NCBI GenBank assembly: GCA_905207485.1
Contig: CAJLLL010000020.1
Span: 1-32,766, forward strand
Reading direction: 5' to 3'
DNA from: an uncultured Phascolarctobacterium sp.
GTDB lineage: Bacteria; Bacillota; Negativicutes; Acidaminococcales; Acidaminococcaceae
Length of the DNA: 32,766 bases
Shown here: positions 17,877 through 25,410 of the stretch, one piece after another
Numbering within the stretch: the stretch's first letter is position 1
How the letters are laid out: every line of letters starts with the position of its first letter
Made by a program: the position numbers and the translations under genes
The notes under the pieces: generated by a model
What the model was told of the DNA's origin: nothing
The model's database searches: none
What the model saw: the letters and a program-made list of their open reading frames with translations, nothing else

Positions 17877-19886
17877 CTATTTTTTGCGTTTTTTAGGCAC
17901 AAGTTTTTCGCCCAGCAGCCCTTTGGTGATAATAAGCTTGTCACGCAGTTCCGCTGCACGCTCAAAATCAAGTTCTTTGGCAGCGGCAGCCATTTCTTTT
18001 TCAAGCGTGCGTGCAAGTTTTTCAATTTCTTTAATGCTGCGTTTTTTTAGTGCCTTTTCGCTATAATCATTTATTTCCGTTTCTTCGGCAACTTTAGTCA
18101 GCTTAATAAGCTGGCGCTGCTCTTTATAAACGGTTTTCGGCGTAATGCCGTGTTCTTTATTGTAGGCCGCCTGTTTTTCACGGCGGCGCTCGGTTTCGTC
18201 AATAGCGCGCTGCATGGAATCCGTAATGCGGTCAGCATACATAATTACACGCCCGTGTTCATTACGCGCAGCACGCCCAATAGTCTGAATCATTGATGTA
18301 TCGCTGCGCAGAAAGCCTTCTTTATCGGCATCCAAAATGGCAATAAGCGATACTTCCGGCAAATCAAGCCCTTCGCGCAGAAGGTTAATGCCTACAAGCA
18401 CGTCAAACTTGCCGCTGCGTAAATCGTCAATAATGGCGCCGCGTTCAATCGTGGCGATTTCCGAATGCAGGTAACGCACGCGCACGCCGGCAGTTTTTAA
18501 ATAATCGGTTAAATCTTCCGCCATGCGTTTGGTAAGCGTTGTTACAAGCGTGCGTTCCCCGGCTGCCGTAACTTTATTAATTTCTGTCAGCAAATCATCA
18601 ATCTGCCCTTTAATCGGGCGTATTTCAATTTTTGGGTCAAGCAGCCCCGTCGGACGGATAATTTGCTCTACAATTTTATCGGCATGTTCCAGTTCGTATT
18701 TGGCAGGCGTTGCCGATACATAAATAGCCTGCTTAATCTGCGACTGAAACTCGTCAAAAGTCAGTGGTCTGTTGTCAAACGCCGATGGCAGACGGAAGCC
18801 ATGTTCCACAAGCATTTCCTTGCGCGAACGGTCACCGGCATACATTGCACGTATCTGCGGCAGCGTAACATGCGATTCGTCCACCACCAGCAAAAAATCT
18901 TCCGGAAAATAATTTACCAGTGTAAACGGCGCTTCGCCTGCCTTACGCCCTGCCAGATGCCGTGAATAGTTTTCGATGCCGGAGCAGTAACCCATTTCGT
19001 TCATCATTTCCAAATCATAATTGGTGCGCTGTTCCAAACGCTGCGCTTCCAGCAGTTTATTATGCGCTTCAAGGTATTCCAGGCGTTCTTTCAGTTCAAC
19101 CTTAATATCTTCCATGGCGCGTTCTAAATTCTCGCGCGAAGTTACATAGTGCGATGCCGGGAAAATGGCAACATGGGTGCGCTGCGCCAGTATTTCACCT
19201 GTCAGCACATCAATTTCCAAAATCCGTTCCACTTCATCGTCAAACATTTCTATACGCACTGCCTTTTCGTTATATCCGGCGGGTATAACTTCTATTACAT
19301 CGCCGCGCACGCGGAAAGTACCGCGCTGAAAGGCAATATCATTACGGTCATACTGAATTTCCACCAGTTTGCGTAAAATTGCCTGGCGGTCAATAATCTG
19401 CCCCGTCCTTAACGAAAGCACCATATCATAATATTCCTGCGGTGCGCCCAAGCCGTAAATACACGATACACTGGCTACAATAATAACGTCACGGCGTTCA
19501 AAAAGCGCACTGGTAGCAGAATGGCGCAATTTATCAATTTCGTCATTGATAGAAGCGTCTTTTTCAATGTAAGTATCACTTTGCGGAATATAGGCTTCCG
19601 GCTGATAATAATCGTAATACGAAACGAAATATTCCACGGCGTTATCGGGGAAGAACGCTTTAAGCTCGCTGGCAAGCTGCGCGGCAAGAGTTTTATTATG
19701 CGCTATTACCAAAGTTGGTTTGCGTACACGGTTAATAACCTGCGCAATAGTATACGTTTTGCCTGTACCGGTTGCACCAAGCAGCACCTGCGTATGCAAA
19801 CCCTGCTCCACGCCCTCTGCCAATGCTTCAATAGCCTGTGGCTGGTCGCCCGCCGGTTCAAACGGCGCTTTAATTTTAAAATCCAT
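17877..19886 (-). CDS. uvrB: Excinuclease ABC subunit B
   Basis: Helicase-fold ATPase that verifies damage and hands it to UvrC. Walker A GATGTGKT is at 37-44. The damage-sensing beta-hairpin region (YYDYYQPEAYIPQSDTYIEK) is at about 90-112. The helicase C domain contains DLPEVSLIAILDADKEGFLRS, and a C-terminal UVR motif (about 625-660) matches the one in UvrC. The 669-aa length is typical. The ATG has GTGAGG upstream and lies 18 bases after exoA. Confidence 0.98.
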   Translation of the reverse strand: MDFKIKAPFEPAGDQPQAIEALAEGVEQGLHTQVLLGATGTGKTYTIAQVINRVRKPTLVIAHNKTLAAQLASELKAFFPDNAVEYFVSYYDYYQPEAYIPQSDTYIEKDASINDEIDKLRHSATSALFERRDVIIVASVSCIYGLGAPQEYYDMVLSLRTGQIIDRQAILRKLVEIQYDRNDIAFQRGTFRVRGDVIEVIPAGYNEKAVRIEMFDDEVERILEIDVLTGEILAQRTHVAIFPASHYVTSRENLERAMEDIKVELKERLEYLEAHNKLLEAQRLEQRTNYDLEMMNEMGYCSGIENYSRHLAGRKAGEAPFTLVNYFPEDFLLVVDESHVTLPQIRAMYAGDRSRKEMLVEHGFRLPSAFDNRPLTFDEFQSQIKQAIYVSATPAKYELEHADKIVEQIIRPTGLLDPKIEIRPIKGQIDDLLTEINKVTAAGERTLVTTLTKRMAEDLTDYLKTAGVRVRYLHSEIATIERGAIIDDLRSGKFDVLVGINLLREGLDLPEVSLIAILDADKEGFLRSDTSMIQTIGRAARNEHGRVIMYADRITDSMQRAIDETERRREKQAAYNKEHGITPKTVYKEQRQLIKLTKVAEETEINDYSEKALKKRSIKEIEKLARTLEKEMAAAAKELDFERAAELRDKLIITKGLLGEKLVPKKRKK

Positions 19887-19904
19887 AATTAACGCCTCAC
19901 AGCA

Positions 19905-20657
19905 TTATTTTAAAATCAATCCTACCGGGCAATGGTCACTGCCCATAATTTCCGGGTAAATAAGCGCATCGTCAATTTCATCCTGCAATTTCTGCGATAC
20001 CAAAAAGTAGTCAATACGCCAGCCGACATTCTTTTCACGCGCCTTAAACATATAAGACCACCATGTATAAGCACCTTCTTTATCCGGATACAGATAACGG
20101 TAAGAATCTACAAAGCCGGATTGCAGAAGTTCTTCCATTTTGGCACGTTCTTCATTGGTAAAACCGGCGTTGCCGACATTATTTTTAGCGTTTTTTATAT
20201 CAATAAAATTACGCGCCACATTCATATCGCCGCAAATAAGCACCGGCTTTTTGGCGTTAAGTTCACCTACATAATTGCGGAAGGCATCTTCCCAGGTTAC
20301 GCGGTACGGCAAACGGGCCAAATCGCGCTGCGCATTGGGCACATAAACATTAACAAGATAAAATTTATCGTATTCAGCGCAAATAATACGTCCTTCTTTA
20401 TCATGTTCTTCAATGCCCATATCATAAGTTACGCTTATCGGTTCAATTTTACTGAAAATTGCAGTGCCGGAATAACCTTTTTTCTCCGCACTGTTCCAAT
20501 ATTCAAAATAACCTGGAAAATCAAAAGTTGCCTGTTCACGCTGCATTTTGGTTTCCTGCACGCAAAAAACATCGGCATCCACGCTGTCCATAAAATCTTT
20601 AAAACCTTTATTCATACAAGCCCTCAGGCCGTTTACATTCCACGAAACTAATTTCAT
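19905..20657 (-). CDS. Exodeoxyribonuclease III / AP endonuclease
   Basis: Base-excision repair enzyme of the xth/exoA family: it cleaves 5' to abasic sites and trims 3' ends. The start SWNVNGLR, the metal-binding glutamate in QETK (about residue 35), ICGDMNVA (about 145) and the terminal GSDHCPV are the family signatures. The ATG at 20657 gives 250 aa with AGGAAG upstream; the open frame runs four codons further without a plausible start. It heads the repair cluster in front of uvrB, A, C. No GAAC-N4-GTTC LexA box of the Gram-positive type is visible upstream. Confidence 0.95.
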   Translation of the reverse strand: MKLVSWNVNGLRACMNKGFKDFMDSVDADVFCVQETKMQREQATFDFPGYFEYWNSAEKKGYSGTAIFSKIEPISVTYDMGIEEHDKEGRIICAEYDKFYLVNVYVPNAQRDLARLPYRVTWEDAFRNYVGELNAKKPVLICGDMNVARNFIDIKNAKNNVGNAGFTNEERAKMEELLQSGFVDSYRYLYPDKEGAYTWWSYMFKAREKNVGWRIDYFLVSQKLQDEIDDALIYPEIMGSDHCPVGLILK

Positions 20658-20708
20658 CAGTACAATCACTTCCTGTTCTTTTGTTTGTAAAAATTATCTA
20701 ATAGTATA

Positions 20709-20737
20709 ATTATATCATTTTTGCCATTTCTTTTAAA
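20709..20737 (-). promoter_or_regulatory. Putative promoter of the exoA-uvrBAC cluster
   Basis: On the minus strand TTTAAA (20737-20732) and TATAAT (20714-20709) are 17 bases apart, about 52 bases before the exoA ATG. The -35 is weak. Confidence 0.45.
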
Positions 20738-20742
20738 GCAAT

Positions 20743-20759
20743 AACAGCAAACCGCTGTT
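20743..20759 (-). terminator. Weak hairpin after the DUF2284 gene
   Basis: A 6-bp stem (AACAGC at 20743-20748 with GCTGTT at 20754-20759) sits 18 bases after the DUF2284 stop. The following bases on the minus strand (ATTGCTTT) are only a partial T tract, so termination is uncertain. Confidence 0.3.
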
Positions 20760-20776
20760 GACAAATTTGTAAACAA

Positions 20777-21343
20777 TTACTCAACCAACACCATGCCGTA
20801 TATATCCAGTTTAGTTATCGGCCCTGTTACAACATCCATAGCAAATCCGTTATCACGCGCCAAGGCAAAAACATCAATGCCGCAGGCTTCCAAAGATGGG
20901 CGTGCTTTGGTTGGGTTCACGCAGTGCTGTAAATTGCATTTATCGCACAGGCGGCAGCGTCCTGCTTTTAACGAAAATGCTTTGTAATGATTAAGCAAAA
21001 ATGCTTCGCGTTCCAATTCCAGCAAAATACGCAGCAGTTCATTACTAAGGCGTAAATCTGCCTGTTCAAAATCATCCGCGCCAGTCGGCTCTATTTCTAT
21101 GGTGTACTGCACAATAATGCCCTTTTGGTATTCGCTTAAAAAACGCTGCGTTGCTTCATAATCGGGCGAGTACGGCGGGCAGCACAAAGTTTTGCCGTAA
21201 TTGGGGCAGCCGTATTGGCACTTCCAGCGTGTCCATGACCCTGTTTTTACAGATTTAACATCCACAACTTTAGCTGCATTTGCGCCAAGTGACAATGCTT
21301 TTTGTGTAAGTTTATGCAAATCCTTTTCTAACGTATCTTCCAT
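20777..21343 (-). CDS. DUF2284 Cys-rich metal-binding protein
   Basis: A 188-residue soluble protein of the DUF2284 'predicted metal-binding' family. It has two Cys clusters: CQYGCPNYGKTLCCPPYSP at about 39-57 and CRLCDKCNLQHC at about 132-143. Their spacing suggests Fe-S or zinc binding. No biochemical role is established that I know of; these genes often lie near corrinoid or anaerobic-metabolism genes. A GGAGGG ribosome site precedes the ATG. It begins 24 bases after the LysR regulator and is probably cotranscribed with it. Confidence 0.85.
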   Translation of the reverse strand: MEDTLEKDLHKLTQKALSLGANAAKVVDVKSVKTGSWTRWKCQYGCPNYGKTLCCPPYSPDYEATQRFLSEYQKGIIVQYTIEIEPTGADDFEQADLRLSNELLRILLELEREAFLLNHYKAFSLKAGRCRLCDKCNLQHCVNPTKARPSLEACGIDVFALARDNGFAMDVVTGPITKLDIYGMVLVE

Positions 21344-21367
21344 AAAAATCCCTCCGCCTGTTACTGC

Positions 21368-22264
21368 TTAATTTTCTATCAAATTTTCCAGCCCCTGCTG
21401 TCCAAGCCTGCTGCAAAAAACAGTAAAATCCGTAAACTCTTTGCTTAAAAGCTTATCTTTATGGTAAATAAGTGCAAAACGACGCATGAAAACATTGCCG
21501 GACAAATTTATGCAGGCAAGCACGCCCTCTTTCAATTCGCGCTTAACAAGATAGCGTGAAATTACAGCTATACCCATTTTATGCCGCACTGCCTGCTTAA
21601 CCGACGATGTACTGTTGCATACACAATCAATTTTAAGCGTAAAGCCATGCTCATTAAAAATATTTTTTAAAAGCGCATCTGTTGCGCTGCCGCTTTCACG
21701 TCCCACAAAAATTTCTTTGCTCAAAGCAGTAAGCTGCACTGTTTTACCTGCTAAAGAATGTTCCGGATGGCAGATTACCACTATATCATCCTTAAAAAAG
21801 GGCAAGTAATTAAAATCATCCTGCTTATATGTTTCCGGTATAATTGCCAAATCAAGCATGCCGTTTAAAATTTTCTCAGTCAGCGTTTTAGTGTTGCTTA
21901 TCTGCGCGCTGATATGTACTTTAGGATTCTGTTTTTTAAACTCTTCAATAAGCGGATATAAAATACTTGCTCCAACCGTATTGCAGGAACCGATATTTAA
22001 AGTTTGAGGCGCATCGCTCATAGCTGCGTTTAATTTATCTATGCTTTTGAGCACCTGCGTTGCCAGATACAGCAGTTTCTCTCCGGCAGGAGTTAAGTAC
22101 AAAGTATGATTTAAACGCTCAAACAGCAGTACATTATATTCCTGCTCCAAAGCCTTTACTGCCTGACTGACAGATGACTGTGAAATCATCAGAGTCCGTG
22201 CAGCTTTACTCATGCTCATCTGACGGCAAACTTCCGTAAAAATTTCCAAATAACGGATTGTCAT
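21368..22264 (-). CDS. LysR-family transcriptional regulator
   Basis: A 298-aa LysR-type regulator. The N-terminal winged HTH (residues 1-60) includes SMSKAARTLMISQSSVSQAVKALE and LTPAGEKLL. Residues 88-290 form a periplasmic-binding-like effector domain (NIGSCNTVGASILYPLIEEF). The ATG has GAGG 7 bases upstream. It is divergent from the DUF401 membrane protein, the classic arrangement for a LysR regulator and its target, so it probably controls that gene and its own transcription. The effector is unknown. It resembles CysL/YwfM-like activators, but this is only an impression. Confidence 0.93.
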   Translation of the reverse strand: MTIRYLEIFTEVCRQMSMSKAARTLMISQSSVSQAVKALEQEYNVLLFERLNHTLYLTPAGEKLLYLATQVLKSIDKLNAAMSDAPQTLNIGSCNTVGASILYPLIEEFKKQNPKVHISAQISNTKTLTEKILNGMLDLAIIPETYKQDDFNYLPFFKDDIVVICHPEHSLAGKTVQLTALSKEIFVGRESGSATDALLKNIFNEHGFTLKIDCVCNSTSSVKQAVRHKMGIAVISRYLVKRELKEGVLACINLSGNVFMRRFALIYHKDKLLSKEFTDFTVFCSRLGQQGLENLIEN

Positions 22265-22292
22265 ATATTTACCTCAACATTAGTATTTACTT

Positions 22293-22345
22293 ATTATATT
22301 ACTACTATATTCATATTTTTCAATAGGCTGCAAAAATGTTACACT
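22293..22345. promoter_or_regulatory. LysR/DUF401 divergent promoters with a candidate operator
   Basis: The same six bases at 22318-22323 read TTTCAA on the plus strand and TTGAAA on the minus strand and can act as the -35 for both directions. The plus-strand -10 is TACACT (22340-22345, spacer 16) and the minus-strand -10 is TATAAT (22298-22293, spacer 19). An inverted repeat CTAT...ATAG (22305-22326) covering a T-N11-A pattern overlaps both. This is a plausible LysR site, inferred only. Confidence 0.4.
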
Positions 22346-22375
22346 CTTAATAGTTTAAAAATAAAGGTGATGTGA

Positions 22376-23593
22376 ATGAACATTTTTGTAACTCTGGCTT
22401 TGGCGATGCTTTTAATTGTAGTTCTGCTGCGCCGCCGTGTGCCTATAGGCCCTGCCATTTTGTCGGCAGGCTTTTTTATCTGGTTTGTTTCACTGCCGGA
22501 ACTTTCCTACCTATACAGCGCACTTACAATCACACTGACTGCACCCCGCACTTATGATTTAATTTTAGCCTTATACTTTGTAATGTGCCTTGAAATAGAG
22601 CTGCGCACCGGCGGTGTACTGGACGGAATGGTACGTGCCCTGCACCATCTTTTGCGTAATCCTAAATTAACGCTTGCCATTATGCCTGCCTTTTTAGGGC
22701 TGCTGCCTTCGCTCGGCGGCGCACGTTTTTCTGCTCCTATTGTAGAAGGCGCAGCCAAAGGATTGCAACTTACGGCTGAACATAAAGCCAATATCAACTT
22801 CTGGTTCCGCCATATTTTTGAATTTTCCAGCCCCATTATTCCCGGCATGCTGATGGCCTGCAGCATAGCCAATATTCCCTTCAGCAGCCTGCTAATGCAC
22901 TTAGCATGGGTAACACCGTTATTTTTTGCAATAGGATGGTTTATTTTAATGCGGCCGCTGCATATTGCATCAGCAGACGAAGAAATCGGCAGTTTTGCCG
23001 AACATAAGCAGGATTATATACATCTTTTACTTGCGCTTGCACCTGTAGCAGCAAACTTCATTCTTATCGTAAGTTTTAATTTTTCAGCTTCCGCAGCAAT
23101 GGCCTTAGTTGTTTTGGTAATGATTTTCGTGCTGCGCTTTACCAACCATGTTTTAAATATAAAAAAAGTATTTCTCGGCGCCTGCGATTTAAAAATGCTG
23201 ATGAATATTATCTGCATTTTTTACTTCATTCAAATCTTAACAGACACAAAAATTTTATATACTATTGTTAATGAATTTCAAAAATCTCCGCTGCCGCAGC
23301 CTGTTATAGTTGCCGCCGTATCTTTCATAATAGGCGTGCTTACAGGCATGTCACAAGGGCATGTTGCCATTGTTATGCCAATTATCGCCGCTATGGCGCC
23401 CGGCGATTTAACTTTTGCCGGTATCGCCATGGTCTTTGGGGTTGCCGGACAAATGCTTACACCGACGCACATGTGCCTGATTGTAACGCTTGACTATTTT
23501 AAAGCCGATTATTTTAAATGTCTGCCAACACTGACTATAATGTCCGCAATACTGCTTGCCGTGTTTAGTGCTGTAACTTTTATAATTCAATAA
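22376..23593 (+). CDS. DUF401 family integral membrane protein
   Basis: A 405-aa polytopic membrane protein of the DUF401 (COG1906) family. About ten hydrophobic segments are spread over the whole length. The conserved stretch LPSLGGARFSAPIVEG lies near residue 116 and GMSQGHVAIVMPIIAAMAP near 325. The family is thought to be transporter-like, but no substrate is established. The ATG has AAAGGTGA 7 bases upstream. It is divergent from the LysR gene and followed by a strong terminator, hence monocistronic. Confidence 0.87.
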   Translation: MNIFVTLALAMLLIVVLLRRRVPIGPAILSAGFFIWFVSLPELSYLYSALTITLTAPRTYDLILALYFVMCLEIELRTGGVLDGMVRALHHLLRNPKLTLAIMPAFLGLLPSLGGARFSAPIVEGAAKGLQLTAEHKANINFWFRHIFEFSSPIIPGMLMACSIANIPFSSLLMHLAWVTPLFFAIGWFILMRPLHIASADEEIGSFAEHKQDYIHLLLALAPVAANFILIVSFNFSASAAMALVVLVMIFVLRFTNHVLNIKKVFLGACDLKMLMNIICIFYFIQILTDTKILYTIVNEFQKSPLPQPVIVAAVSFIIGVLTGMSQGHVAIVMPIIAAMAPGDLTFAGIAMVFGVAGQMLTPTHMCLIVTLDYFKADYFKCLPTLTIMSAILLAVFSAVTFIIQ

Positions 23594-23617
23594 AATAAAA
23601 CTTTTTAAAATAAACAA

Positions 23618-23645
23618 AAAGACGCAGACCGAAATCTGCGTCTTT
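23618..23645. terminator. Terminator after the DUF401 gene
   Basis: An 11-bp stem (AAAGACGCAGA at 23618-23628 with TCTGCGTCTTT at 23635-23645) with flanking A and T runs. It can also end the tRNA/rpoD transcript from the other strand, whose mature tRNA end lies 10 bases away. Confidence 0.88.
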
Positions 23646-23654
23646 GTTTTTAAT

Positions 23655-23729
23655 TGGTGGGCCCAGTAGGGTTCGAACCTACGACCAATCGGTTATGAGC
23701 CGATGGCTCTACCACTGAGCTATAGGCCC
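23655..23729 (-). tRNA. tRNA with CAT anticodon (Met, possibly Ile2)
   Basis: A full cloverleaf of 75 bases with encoded CCA. The acceptor is GGGCCTA paired with TGGGCCC, the D stem is GCTC/GAGC, and the anticodon stem is ATCGG/CCGAT around loop CTCATAA. The anticodon CAT is at 23697-23695 and the T arm contains GGTTCGAACCC. The acceptor has C4-G69 and C5-G68, pairs used by TilS to recognise the tRNA-Ile2 whose C34 becomes lysidine, so Ile2 is a real alternative to elongator Met. It is not initiator-like because G1 pairs with C72. Confidence 0.95.
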
Positions 23730-23756
23730 AATTGTCAGCAATTAGCCAACAGTAAT

Positions 23757-23785
23757 ATTTTACTAAAGTTATAGTAGCTTGTCAA
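23757..23785 (-). promoter_or_regulatory. tRNA promoter overlapping the end of rpoD
   Basis: On the minus strand a perfect TTGACA (23785-23780) and TAAAAT (23762-23757) are 17 bases apart, with an expected start about 20 bases before the tRNA. The -35 begins directly after the rpoD stop codon. Confidence 0.8.
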
Positions 23786-25372
23786 CTATTCCAGAAAATC
23801 TTTCAGGCGTTTGCTGCGGCTTGGGTGTCTTAACTTCCGCAGCGCTTTAGCTTCAATCTGGCGGATACGTTCGCGTGTTACGCCAAAATGCTGGCCAACT
23901 TCTTCCAGTGTACGGCTGCGACCGTCTTCAAGCCCAAAGCGCAGTTCAAGCACTTTTTTCTCACGCACCGTTAAAGTTTCAAGCACTTCGTCAAGCTGCT
24001 CGCGCAAAAGCGTAAACGATGCTGCATCAGCAGGTGCCGGAGCATCATGGTCTTCAATAAAATCTCCCAAATGCGAATCTTCTTCTTCGCCGATAGGCGT
24101 TTCCAAAGATACCGGTTCCTGCGCAATTTTCATAATTTCGCGCACGCGGTCTACAGTGGTATCCATTTCCTTGGCAATTTCTTCCGGGGTCGGTTCACGG
24201 CCAAGTTCCTGCAAAAGCTGTCGGGATACGCGGATAAGTTTGTTAATGGTTTCCACCATATGTACCGGTATACGGATGGTACGTGCCTGGTCGGCAATAG
24301 CGCGGGTAATCGCCTGGCGAATCCACCAGGTTGCATAGGTACTGAATTTAAAGCCTTTATTGTAGTCAAATTTTTCAACTGCTTTAATAAGGCCGAGGTT
24401 GCCTTCCTGGATTAAATCAAGGAACAGCATGCCGCGCCCAACATAGCGTTTGGCAATACTTACAACCAGGCGCAGGTTTGCTTCGGACAGGCAGCGTTTT
24501 GCCTCTTCGCCCTGTTCATATACTTCTTCAAGCAGTTTTTTATAGTCTTCTTCCAACGCCAGATATTCATCAAACACTTTGCTGTCGGTTTCTTCCGGCA
24601 GACGGCGTTTAACTTCTTCCAGAATGGTTTTAAGGTCAAACAAAGAATGTATTTCCTTGTCGCTGGTATGTATATCCGGCATTACCTTTTCGCTGCCTTC
24701 AATCGCAAGATGTTCATCCTGCAAAAGTTTGTACAGGCGCAGGCATTCATCACGCGTAAAATCAGCAACAAGCGCGGTATATTCTTCAAGTGTGCAGGGC
24801 ATGCCGCTTCTTTGTTTTTCCTGAATATATTGCAGCGCTTTATGGATGCTGCGCAGGCTGCAAATTTTATACTCATCGTCAATCAGCTCATGAGCTTTTC
24901 CGATAAGCGCGGCAGTAGTATCCTTGCCGCTGTATACCGGCGCAAGCACGCCGCTTCTTGTTCCATGCAGCAGGCGGTAAGCCTGTTTGCCCTTATCCAT
25001 GCGTTTGGCAAGTTTAACTTCATCCTCACCAACCAAAAGAGGCACACGGCCAATTTCTTTTAAGTACATGCGTACAGGGTCATCAATGCTTACGCCTTCC
25101 GGTACGCTCATATTGGCAAGTTCGGCTTCGTTTATTTCGTCTGCCTCGCTTACTGCTTCCGGTTCCAAATCCAAATCGCTGTTAGTGTCATCCACCACGT
25201 CGATGCCTTTCTGGGCAATCAGTTCATACATATTGTCCATATCATCGGCGCTCATGTCCTCAGCGTTCTGCATCGAATCCATAATTTCACGATAAGTGAG
25301 AACACCGCCATGTGATTTTCCTTTAGATAATAATTCCTCAACCTGTTCGGACGGTATTTTTGTATTAGCCAT
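23786..25372 (-). CDS. rpoD: RNA polymerase primary sigma factor (RpoD/SigA)
   Basis: The housekeeping sigma-70 factor. Region 1.1 covers about residues 1-75 and region 1.2 about 97-125 (DDPVRMYLKEIGRVPLL). Region 2 is at about 290-365 (LRLVVSIAKRYVGRGM through YATWWIRQAI), region 3 at about 366-445, and region 4 at about 460-528 with the HTH (TLEEVGQHFGVTRERIRQIE). At 528 aa it is much longer than Bacillus SigA (371 aa) because of roughly 160 extra residues (126-287) between regions 1.2 and 2. A GAAGGGAGG ribosome site precedes the ATG. It follows dnaG by 38 bases, the standard arrangement. Confidence 0.98.
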   Translation of the reverse strand: MANTKIPSEQVEELLSKGKSHGGVLTYREIMDSMQNAEDMSADDMDNMYELIAQKGIDVVDDTNSDLDLEPEAVSEADEINEAELANMSVPEGVSIDDPVRMYLKEIGRVPLLVGEDEVKLAKRMDKGKQAYRLLHGTRSGVLAPVYSGKDTTAALIGKAHELIDDEYKICSLRSIHKALQYIQEKQRSGMPCTLEEYTALVADFTRDECLRLYKLLQDEHLAIEGSEKVMPDIHTSDKEIHSLFDLKTILEEVKRRLPEETDSKVFDEYLALEEDYKKLLEEVYEQGEEAKRCLSEANLRLVVSIAKRYVGRGMLFLDLIQEGNLGLIKAVEKFDYNKGFKFSTYATWWIRQAITRAIADQARTIRIPVHMVETINKLIRVSRQLLQELGREPTPEEIAKEMDTTVDRVREIMKIAQEPVSLETPIGEEEDSHLGDFIEDHDAPAPADAASFTLLREQLDEVLETLTVREKKVLELRFGLEDGRSRTLEEVGQHFGVTRERIRQIEAKALRKLRHPSRSKRLKDFLE

Positions 25373-25410
25373 GGTGTTCCCTCCCTTCGTGACAAAATGC
25401 TTTAACCATT

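Noticed and set aside
19932..20651. A 239-codon open frame on the plus strand opposite exoA
   Set aside because: It is antisense to a clear xth-family gene, has low-complexity Ile/Phe/His-rich composition, and no family similarity.
20658..20776. A LexA (SOS) operator upstream of the repair genes
   Set aside because: No GAAC-N4-GTTC is present; the palindrome ACAAATTTGT near 20765 does not fit.
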